From: JBEKCB01 sp052139675
Lineage (GTDB): Bacteria; Planctomycetota; Brocadiia; CAIUPP01
Assembly (NCBI GenBank): GCA_052139675.1
Contig: JBKQWE010000071.1
Coordinates: 1-64,000 of the forward strand
Length of the DNA stretch: 64,000 bases
Direction: 5' to 3'
Shown here: one piece after another, positions 57,764 through 64,000 of the stretch
How the letters are laid out: each line of letters starts with the position of its first letter
Numbering within the stretch: position 1 is the first letter of the stretch
The notes under the pieces: model-generated
The model's input: only the letters and a program-made list of their open reading frames with translations
Database searches by the model: none
What the model was told of the DNA's origin: nothing
Program-made: the position numbers and the translations under genes

Positions 57764-58501
57764 TCATTGTGAATTCGGCAGACGATCGGGCTGATCCGGG
57801 CGCATGCCGGTGACCACCATCGGCGGCTTGGGTGGAGTCTCCGGTATCACGGCGGCATCCGTGTCCGGCGGAGTCGCCGGCGGATTCGTAGTTGCCGGGC
57901 TGCCGGGCGGTGTCTCCGCGGGAAGCGCTGGCGGCCGGTCCGGCCGGACGCCGCCGAAGTTGATCGGGCGCTTGGGATTGTTCACGGCATCCGTATCCGC
58001 CGCAGCGCCCGGCGTAGCGGCGGGAGCCGAAGTTGTGGCGGATGGAGCGCTCTCGGTCGTTGACTGCGCGGCGGACGGCGGCAGGTCAGGTCTGCTGCCG
58101 GTCGGCGGAAGCGGCGTTGAGTCGCCGCACCCGGTCAAATCCGCCCCCAGCGCGACGAGCATCACCGCCGCGGCCGCGCCCATGAGGATCGGCCGGAGCT
58201 TCGCGTCAACTCGGGTTTGACCGATGATCGCTTCGAGCTGCGCCTGCGGGATGCCCGCGAGCATCGCGATTTCCGAGGGGCGCAGTTCCAGCCCGATCGT
58301 CTTCGCCGCCTCGGCGCGCTGCTCCAGGAGCAATTGGCGGAACTGCGGGTCCACCGCCGCCTTTTTGATCAGCACCTCGACCCCGCGCGGCACGCCGCCC
58401 ACCGGCTTGCCCGCGCCCGGCGGCCGCCCGCCGACGATCGTCGTCCGCACCGCTTCCTGCTCGGCTCTGCGTGCGCCGCCCTTCTGTTCCGGAGCGCTCA
58501 T
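57764..58501 (-). CDS. NHLP/Nif11-like leader protein with repeated G-x-R-P-D motifs (possible RiPP precursor)
   Basis: A 245-residue protein starting at ATG 58501, nine bases or so after AGGAG. Residues 41-98 resemble NHLP/Nif11-like leaders: V-E-V-L-I-K-K-A-A-V-D-P-Q-F-R-Q-L-L-L, then L-E-L-R-P-S-E-I-A-M-L-A-G-I-P and L-E-A-I-I-G. Residues 103-123 are hydrophobic, followed by L-T-G-C-G. Residues 128-245 are rich in Pro, Ala, Thr and Ser and contain three evenly spaced motifs: G-S-R-P-D (135-139), G-V-R-P-D (184-188) and G-M-R-P-D (232-236), 49 and 48 residues apart, each followed by x-P. This is what a multi-core modified peptide precursor could look like. It is the first gene of a likely operon with the radical SAM enzyme. 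A structural lipoprotein is the alternative. Confidence 0.6.
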   Translation of the reverse strand: MSAPEQKGGARRAEQEAVRTTIVGGRPPGAGKPVGGVPRGVEVLIKKAAVDPQFRQLLLEQRAEAAKTIGLELRPSEIAMLAGIPQAQLEAIIGQTRVDAKLRPILMGAAAAVMLVALGADLTGCGDSTPLPPTGSRPDLPPSAAQSTTESAPSATTSAPAATPGAAADTDAVNNPKRPINFGGVRPDRPPALPAETPPGSPATTNPPATPPDTDAAVIPETPPKPPMVVTGMRPDQPDRLPNSQ

Positions 58502-58545
58502 CGTCGGATTCTCCTTCCATCGGTTCGCGCCACAGCCTTGCCGGG

Positions 58546-58573
58546 ATTCTACACCCGCCGAGTAAAAAAGCAA
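58546..58573 (-). promoter_or_regulatory. Promoter of the leader-protein/radical SAM operon
   Basis: On the minus strand, TTGCTT (58568-58573) and TAGAAT (58546-58551) are 16 bases apart. The divergent promoter at 58638-58665 is about 65 bases away. Confidence 0.6.
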
Positions 58574-58637
58574 CTGAAATGTTTCGTCCTGCGGCGCGAG
58601 GCGGCGATCGTTGCCTTCCGAAAATGCGCCGGGCCGT

Positions 58638-58665
58638 TTGACAGGATTCCGGCTGCGTGTAGAAT
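58638..58665 (+). promoter_or_regulatory. Promoter of the cyclase gene
   Basis: TTGACA (58638-58643) and TAGAAT (58660-58665) are 16 bases apart on the plus strand. The spacer begins GGATTCCGG, similar to the GGATTC in the spacers at 40044 and 41924. Confidence 0.7.
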
Positions 58666-58703
58666 GGCGCAGGGCGAATGGAATCAGGAACGGGAAGGAT
58701 CCG

Positions 58704-59399
58704 ATGAAACCAGGATCGCGCGGCGCTTCGGCGGGTGCGGGCGGGAGCCGGCCCGAGCTGGAGAGTCTCGGCGAAGTCGGCATCCTCTTCGCCGACCTTT
58801 CCGGATACACGCAGGTCGTCTATCAGTGCGTGGGCGATGAGGAGCGGCTTCAGCGCCTGTCCGTGGCGCTTTACCGGCTCTTCAATGCGCCCGGCCAGGC
58901 GCATCCGGACATCTCCGTCGAAGGCTACGCCGGTGACGGCTTCCTGGCGTTCAGCCGCGGCCGGACGCCGGTCCGCACCATGTACGACTTCGCGCTGACC
59001 TTGCACGGCCGCTTCAATGCGGAAACGCGCCCGCTGATGCTGAACCTGGGCTTTCGCGCCAGCGCGGCGCTGCGCACGGGGCTTCACATCGGGCGCGTCT
59101 GGCGCATGAAGTTGTCCGAGGACCCCGAGCCGCCGCGCTATTCCAACATCTCCGACGCGATCAACGTGGCCAGCCGCGTGGTGGCCGGGCAGGTCTGCCG
59201 CCGGCGCGGCCTGGCGGTCACGCGCGACTGCTACCGCCGTTTGCTCTACGCCGGTCGCAAGGAGGTCCGCGAGCCGGACGAAGTCATCCAGGACCGCAAC
59301 CAGTATCCGGAGCCGATCGAGATCTATCACATCCGGCCGGAGGAACATCAGCAGATCGTCGCCCGCCCGGCCGGGCAGACGAAAAATCCTCCGGCGTGA
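58704..59399 (+). CDS. Class III nucleotide cyclase (adenylate/guanylate cyclase) domain protein
   Basis: A 231-residue soluble protein made almost entirely of one class III cyclase catalytic domain. G-I-L-F-A-D-L-S-G-Y-T carries the first metal-binding Asp, G-Y-A-G-D-G-F-L-A-F the second, and D-A-I-N-V-A-S-R the transition-state Asn/Arg pair. So the active site looks complete. It has no sensor domain; the start is ATG 58704 after GGAAGGA. It would make cAMP or cGMP; which one cannot be told here. It is divergent from the leader-protein operon and followed by the FHA-protease gene. Confidence 0.85.
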   Translation: MKPGSRGASAGAGGSRPELESLGEVGILFADLSGYTQVVYQCVGDEERLQRLSVALYRLFNAPGQAHPDISVEGYAGDGFLAFSRGRTPVRTMYDFALTLHGRFNAETRPLMLNLGFRASAALRTGLHIGRVWRMKLSEDPEPPRYSNISDAINVASRVVAGQVCRRRGLAVTRDCYRRLLYAGRKEVREPDEVIQDRNQYPEPIEIYHIRPEEHQQIVARPAGQTKNPPA

Positions 59400-59448
59400 C
59401 TTGCGCGCGCCTGGCGAGGGAAGCGGGAAATAACTTGAGTGACGCGCG

Positions 59449-59533
59449 GTCATTCCGAGCGGAGCGAGGAATCTCATACGCGGCGCGTCGTAACGGTTTA
59501 TGGTATGAGACCCTTCGCTGCGCTCAGTGTGAC
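59449..59533. repeat. Intergenic palindromic repeat (CATTCCGAGC... type)
   Basis: Left arm 59449-59478 and right arm 59504-59533 are imperfect inverted copies (about 30 bases each; GTCATTCCGAGCG and its mirror CGCTCAGTGTGAC at the ends, GAATCTCATA / TATGAGA inside). Repeats of this look are known as dispersed palindromes in many bacterial genomes. It fills the gap between the cyclase and FHA-protease genes. Confidence 0.7.
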
Positions 59534-59612
59534 TTTCATAACGTGTTTCCGTCGCAATGCGCCCCGTGATGGTCACTGAAAGCCGCAACGAACGACGAAT
59601 GAGGAGAGCGCG

Positions 59613-61901
59613 ATGGGACTGACGATCCGCTTCCAGGGCGGCGCGCGCGCCGGAGAAGTGCTCGATTTCGGCGACCAGGTCGAGACCGTCGTCTTCGGCC
59701 GCGACGCCGACAGGTGCCAGGTGGTCTTTCCGCCGGACGAGACGAAGGTCGGGCGTGAGCACTGCGCGCTCAGGCGCGTGCTCGGCCGCTACCGCCTTCA
59801 GCTCAACAAGGACAACCTGGTCCTGCTCGACGGCAAGCCGGCGATGGAAGACCAGGAACTCGGCGCGACGGCCGACCTGCAACTGGGGCCGGACGGGCCG
59901 CGGCTGATCGCCGAGACGACCGGGAAGGCCGGCCTGCTTCCGACGATGGACCAGGGCCGGCGCGTGGGCCAGGCGACGATGGTCCGCGACGCGGGCCGGA
60001 CGGCCAGGAAGGGCCGGAACCTCGCTCTTGCGGTGGCCGCCTTGCTCGTGGTCTTCGGCGTCGTCGTCCTCATCGTGGCGCGGCGGCAGGAGGAGAAGAT
60101 TCGCAGCGTCGCCGAATTGACGCGCGCGGATAAGGCGCTGATCAATGACATGGCGGGCAAGCTCGCGACGGTCGCCGCCAGGTCCGAGGCGCTGCCGATG
60201 GCGCTGGCCAAAGCGCGGCCGTCGGTCTACATGGTCGTGCTGCGCTTCCAGCCGGAAGGGAAGTCATCCTACGAAGAGGTGCAGCTCGGCACGGCGTGGG
60301 TCATCGCCGACGGCGTGCTGGCCACCAACGCGCACGTGGCGGAGGTGTTCAATAACCTGGGCAAGACGATGGAGGACCTCAAGCCGCTCGGCATCCTCCA
60401 GGAGTACGTGGTCCGCTCGGACGCGCCGGAGCCGAAGACGCATCGCATCAAGTCCGTGCGCATTCACCCCGGCTACGAGGAGTTCCAGAAGATCTGGGGC
60501 GAGCTGAAGCCCGGCTACGGGCAATCTCTCAGGACCCTGCGCATCGTGGACGCCGCCGGCCCGGCTTGCGACGTCGGGCTCCTGCAGGTGGACGAGGCGG
60601 ACCAGGCCGGCCTGGCCGAGAAGCTGCCCGTCGCGACGCCGAAGGAACTCGGCGAGCTGCTCGCCGGCCGATCGGTCGGATATGTCGGTTATCCGGGCGA
60701 GAACCTGGCGCTCATCAGCCAGACGCATCCGAATCCCGTCACGCAGGTCGGCAGCATCACCGCCGTGACCGACTTCCTCGGCGTCAGCTCGAAGGACGGC
60801 CAACTGATCCAGAACTCGCTGCCGCTCGCCGGCGGCGCCAGCGGCAGCCCGGTCCTGAACGCGGACGGACACGTCATCGCGATCCTCAGCGCGGGCAACA
60901 TGGTGGTGACGAGTTCGGGCCGGACCCCGTCGGCGGCCGGCATCAATTTCGCCCAGCGCGTTGACCTGGTCACCGAACTGCTCGAGGGGCGGGCCGAGAA
61001 GGCCCAGCCGGAGCGCTCCGCCGCGTGGCGCAGGCAGATACCGGAGGTGTACGACACCGGTCTCGCCCTGCTGCACAAGGACCTGGTTCCCGAATACATG
61101 AAGTACCGGGCAGTCCAACTCGCCGGCGACGATGAGGACGTAGAAGTCCAGGCGCGGGAGATTTCCCACCAGGCCGGCACGCTCACCGCATCCGCGGAGG
61201 CCGCCAATCCGGCCACGTACAAGGTCACGGCGACTCTTCCCTTGAACGCCGTGTGCCTGGTGGCGGTCGCCTCGAGCGACGACTCCTGCGACCTCGCCTT
61301 GAACGTGGTGGAGAAGGGCGGCGCCGGAGCGGGCCAGGAGCATCCCGGCCAGAAAATCCACGGCGAAGTTCCCTGGGCGAGCGTGACCCAGTTCGAGGCG
61401 CGCGACGCGGAGCCGATCGAGATCACCGCCTCCGCCAGTTCGGCCAACGCGCCGGTGGACGTGTACGTGTACGAGATCGAGAAGAAAGAGCCGACGCCGG
61501 AAAAGCGCCTCGGCAAGGTCCTCGCCTCCTGGGTGAACGATCTTAAGCAGAGCAAGGGCGGCGAATTCTCGACCGAGGAAGTGATCGCACAGCAGGCCGA
61601 GTTGGGCGAGCCGACCGCCGAATTGAAAACGCCGATTTACAAAACGGACCTGAATATCGCCGGCGAGGGCCATTACATGGCGGTGGCCGTCGGGTCGCCC
61701 GGCCAGAACGTGGCCATCCTCGTGGCCGCGGTCAACGGCGACGAGCGGACGGAGCTTGCGAAAGACACGCGCGATCTTCCCTGCACCGCCTGCGCATTCG
61801 ATGCGGAGGGGAAACTGAAGACCGAGATCTACGTCCTGGGCCAGACCGCGAAGACCCGGTTCGACCTATGGGTCTATCGAGCCGTGCCCAGGACGCCGTG
61901 A
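59613..61901 (+). CDS. FHA-domain, membrane-anchored trypsin-like serine protease
   Basis: A 762-residue protein. Residues about 1-110 are an FHA domain that binds phosphothreonine peptides (F-G-R-D-A-D-R-C, V-G-R-E-H-C-A-L). A transmembrane helix (about 136-156) follows. Residues about 190-455 are a trypsin-like protease with catalytic His (T-N-A-H-V-A), Asp (A-C-D-V-G-L-L) and Ser (G-G-A-S-G-S-P-V). The C-terminal 300 residues are beta-rich and unassigned. The FHA is cytosolic, the protease outside, so phosphorylation by one of the Ser/Thr kinases could control it (inference). The ABC gene follows after 31 bases. Confidence 0.85.
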   Translation: MGLTIRFQGGARAGEVLDFGDQVETVVFGRDADRCQVVFPPDETKVGREHCALRRVLGRYRLQLNKDNLVLLDGKPAMEDQELGATADLQLGPDGPRLIAETTGKAGLLPTMDQGRRVGQATMVRDAGRTARKGRNLALAVAALLVVFGVVVLIVARRQEEKIRSVAELTRADKALINDMAGKLATVAARSEALPMALAKARPSVYMVVLRFQPEGKSSYEEVQLGTAWVIADGVLATNAHVAEVFNNLGKTMEDLKPLGILQEYVVRSDAPEPKTHRIKSVRIHPGYEEFQKIWGELKPGYGQSLRTLRIVDAAGPACDVGLLQVDEADQAGLAEKLPVATPKELGELLAGRSVGYVGYPGENLALISQTHPNPVTQVGSITAVTDFLGVSSKDGQLIQNSLPLAGGASGSPVLNADGHVIAILSAGNMVVTSSGRTPSAAGINFAQRVDLVTELLEGRAEKAQPERSAAWRRQIPEVYDTGLALLHKDLVPEYMKYRAVQLAGDDEDVEVQAREISHQAGTLTASAEAANPATYKVTATLPLNAVCLVAVASSDDSCDLALNVVEKGGAGAGQEHPGQKIHGEVPWASVTQFEARDAEPIEITASASSANAPVDVYVYEIEKKEPTPEKRLGKVLASWVNDLKQSKGGEFSTEEVIAQQAELGEPTAELKTPIYKTDLNIAGEGHYMAVAVGSPGQNVAILVAAVNGDERTELAKDTRDLPCTACAFDAEGKLKTEIYVLGQTAKTRFDLWVYRAVPRTP

Positions 61902-61932
61902 GCCGATATCATGCCGGTGGCTGAGGAACCCG

Positions 61933-64000
61933 ATGGACAACGGGCTTGCTTCCTGGTTTAGAATCTGGCACCCGCGGTATCGGGACGTTCTGATTCAACT
62001 GGCCGTCGCCGCCGCGATTGCCGCCGCGCTCTTGTACTTCCAGCAGGGCTTGCTCGACCTTCTGACGTTGTCGCTGGCGGCCGGCCCCGCGGCGGCGCCC
62101 GCCGAATCGGTCGAGCATGCGGACAAAGCGCTGGCGGTCCTCTCGAATTACGCCGCGTCGCTCGGTCTCACGGCGGCATCCCTGCCGCTGCTGGTCCTGG
62201 GGCTCTTCATCCTGGTCGCGGTCGCCGCGAGCGCGATAGACTACTGGAAAGTGCGCGTGACCGGCCGGCTGAGAGTCCGCAGCGAAGACGATCTGGAGGC
62301 CGAGATCCTCGCGCACCTGCTGCGGAAGGACGACGCGTTCTTCGCCCGCCATTCGCCCGCCGAGACGGTCAATCGCCTGGCGACGGACGTGTACCGGACG
62401 ACCGAAAACCGGCCGAACGTGATGCTCGCCGTGGCCTCGGCCGCGCTCATCGTCAGCAGCCTGGGCTACTTTGTGCAGAAGGACTGGCGCCTGGCGGCGG
62501 TGGCTTTCGGAGGCTGCGTCGCGGGCGCGCTGTGGACCTTTCACATGACGAAGCGCGTCAAGGACATGGACGCCAGCTACCTGCGCTACGACGACCGGGT
62601 CAAATCGCACTTCGAGGATTGCCTGAGAGCGTCTCCGGAGATCCAGGTCGGCGACCTCCATCGCAAGGTCCGCCGGCATTTCGAGGAAGTCCAGGAAGAC
62701 CGCACGCAGACGTACCTGCGCTACGTCGGCCTCAACGCGGCGCTGAGCGTGGGCAGCACGGCGTGGTACCTGTTGGCGTTCATCGCCATGATTTTCGTCG
62801 CCCTGCACCTGGGACGCGGCGGCGGGAACTCGTCGCTGGCCCTGGTCCCGGTGGTGATCTGGGCGTTGCCGCGCCTGTTCAACAGCGCCTCGTCGCTGGT
62901 CTTCCTCAACCTCCAGTTCCAGCTCGCCCGGACGAGCATGCAGCGGCTGCTGGAGTACGAGGCGCTCGCGTCGTCTCCGCCGGCGGCGCAGGCGCAGGCG
63001 CGCGCCGGCGGGGAAATCGCCCGCGCGGAGCCGATCCGCGCCGAACGCGTCACCTACCGCTACGCAGCCGCCGACGGCACGCAGCAGGCCGGCCTGTCGG
63101 AGGTCAGCGCCACGTTCATGCCCGGCCAGTGGACGGCGCTGGTGGGCGCGGCCGGCTCGGGCAAGTCCACCCTGCTCCGGCTGCTGCTCCGGCGCGCCAA
63201 GCCGCACGAGGGCGAGATCTTTTACGGCGACCGGCCGCTTCAATCGCTTTCCGACCGGCAGCTCGCCGACCTCCTGTCCATCATGCCCCAGTCGGTGGCG
63301 CTGCTGGATGCCGCGATCGGCGAGAACCTGCTGTTCGGCAGGTCCGCGGCGGACGGCCGGACCTCGCCCGGCCTGACCGATGCGGACCTCGAAGTGGTTG
63401 AGAGCGCCGGCCTCGGAAAGGTCTGCCGGCTTAAGGCGCTCGACATGCTTCCTGGAAAGGAACGCGGTGGCGCGGAGTTGGGCGGCGGAATCGCGGAGAC
63501 GCGGAACCGGCTCCGCGAGCGGCTGCGGAAGGAATGCGGCGCCGTCATCCTGCCGTTCGAGGAAGGCCGCGCGGACGCGAAGCACTGGGTGGTCGAGCAC
63601 CTGTTGAACGGTCGGTGCGACCGCGAAAAGGCCGCGCAGATCCTGCTCCGCAAAGGCCGCGCCGGCGGCCTGAAGGCGCTGCCCGGAACCCCGCTGGGCG
63701 TCGAGCTCATCCGCGCCGGGCGCGCGGTCTTGCAGCAGAACCGCCATCTGCTCCAGATCCCCAATTTCCACGTCTACTGCCAACTGGCCCCGTCGGCGAT
63801 TGACGAGGGCGTCTGGCAACTGCGGTCGTCCAACGTCGCGCTCGCTGACGGCGCTGCGCTCTCGCCGGCGGAAGCCCTGGCCTTCTGCGTGATCGCTTTG
63901 ACGAGTTGCCCGTCCGAGTTCGCCGGCGCGGAAGGCTCCAGAGACTGGGGCGAGCCGGGCTTCAAGAACGAATGCGCCGGGACGATTACTGTCTTCAAGG
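61933..64000 (+). CDS. ABC exporter-like protein with atypical ATPase domain (3' end outside window)
   Basis: An open frame of at least 689 codons from ATG 61933 to the window edge. About six transmembrane segments lie in residues 15-310 (D-V-L-I-Q-L-A-V-A-A-A-I onward), in ABC type I exporter style. The ATPase part begins near residue 365: Walker A G-A-A-G-S-G-K-S-T, Q-loop S-I-M-P-Q-S and E-N-L-L-F-G are present. Where LSGGQ and Walker B are expected, the sequence instead reads G-G-A-E-L-G-G-G-I-A-E-T-R-N-R and A-V-I-L-P-F-E-E, so both are degenerate. A further domain continues to the edge. It may be a regulatory or non-transporting relative. It was missing as a minus-strand frame dominates; codon use favours plus. 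Confidence 0.78.
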   Translation, partial: MDNGLASWFRIWHPRYRDVLIQLAVAAAIAAALLYFQQGLLDLLTLSLAAGPAAAPAESVEHADKALAVLSNYAASLGLTAASLPLLVLGLFILVAVAASAIDYWKVRVTGRLRVRSEDDLEAEILAHLLRKDDAFFARHSPAETVNRLATDVYRTTENRPNVMLAVASAALIVSSLGYFVQKDWRLAAVAFGGCVAGALWTFHMTKRVKDMDASYLRYDDRVKSHFEDCLRASPEIQVGDLHRKVRRHFEEVQEDRTQTYLRYVGLNAALSVGSTAWYLLAFIAMIFVALHLGRGGGNSSLALVPVVIWALPRLFNSASSLVFLNLQFQLARTSMQRLLEYEALASSPPAAQAQARAGGEIARAEPIRAERVTYRYAAADGTQQAGLSEVSATFMPGQWTALVGAAGSGKSTLLRLLLRRAKPHEGEIFYGDRPLQSLSDRQLADLLSIMPQSVALLDAAIGENLLFGRSAADGRTSPGLTDADLEVVESAGLGKVCRLKALDMLPGKERGGAELGGGIAETRNRLRERLRKECGAVILPFEEGRADAKHWVVEHLLNGRCDREKAAQILLRKGRAGGLKALPGTPLGVELIRAGRAVLQQNRHLLQIPNFHVYCQLAPSAIDEGVWQLRSSNVALADGAALSPAEALAFCVIALTSCPSEFAGAEGSRDWGEPGFKNECAGTITVFK

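Noticed and set aside
60264..61673. A 469-codon minus-strand frame
   Set aside because: It is antisense to the FHA-protease gene, whose catalytic triad and FHA motifs are complete.
61909..63819. A 636-codon minus-strand frame at the right edge
   Set aside because: The plus strand encodes a recognisable ABC exporter with Walker A; the minus frame has no motif and an Arg/Gln/Ala-rich composition typical of shadows.

Overview
The window is 64 kb of GC-rich bacterial DNA (roughly 63-66% G+C by eye, lower between about 25.6 and 35.7 kb). The gene mix suggests a member of, or close to, the PVC/planctomycete-like lineages, probably a metagenome-derived genome: Ser/Thr kinases beside a PocR-GAF-SpoIIE phosphatase, a DUF6159 membrane protein, URO-D-like and corrinoid proteins, secreted polysaccharide-active enzymes, giant InlB-like repeat proteins, a DUF6057/CxxCH-propeller pair and a mini-prepilin. 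No ribosomal RNA or strict marker gene is present, so the placement is inferred.

Layout. 1-1525: 3' end of an InlB-type repeat surface protein. 1.5-13.4 kb: signalling and housekeeping genes (TPR-kinase, PocR-GAF-SpoIIE phosphatase, corrinoid protein, acyltransferase/AMP-ligase fusion, mini-prepilin, XRE/membrane pair, 2-hydroxyacid dehydrogenase, second kinase, DUF6159 protein). 13.5-24.4 kb: a tRNA-Leu(UAA) gene with decayed, apparently tandem genomic islands. These hold integrase relics, a 39-bp duplicated piece of the tRNA, two copies of an HsdR-like tail, an HsdM-like relic and an 8.2-kb gene for a 2742-residue secreted repeat protein.

24.4-35.7 kb: a GT2 glycosyltransferase, then a promoter and a tightly packed ten-gene operon (ACP, KAS III, SDR, FkbM, metallo-hydrolase, KAS III, ACP, MaoC-SDR fusion, FkbH, hexapeptide acyltransferase), with a convergent SDR at its end. 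It looks like a dedicated acyl-chain assembly line using a glyceryl-ACP unit, ending in transfer to a glycan or small molecule. 36.3-50.1 kb: polysaccharide use and secreted proteins (GH28-like, heparinase II/III-like, URO-D-like, ABC-F, alpha/alpha-barrel protein, GH1, serine hydrolase, secreted unknown). The heparinase-like and URO-D-like genes share a nearly identical promoter module.

50.4-56.2 kb: SMI1/KNR4 protein, a beta-helix remnant, a GNAT/flavin-oxidoreductase pair and the DUF6057/PD40-CxxCH pair. 56.2-64 kb: a B12-binding radical SAM enzyme next to a small protein with a NHLP/Nif11-like leader and three evenly spaced G-x-R-P-D motifs (a possible new RiPP-like system), a class III nucleotide cyclase, an FHA-TM-trypsin-like protease, and an ABC exporter that runs off the right edge and has an odd ATPase domain.

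Several small palindromic repeat families are scattered through the window: one starting in stop codons with compensatory changes, an ATTACGA-rich pair, one inserted in frame inside a gene, and one in an intergenic gap. Promoters of the TTGACA/TATAAT type are easy to recognise.
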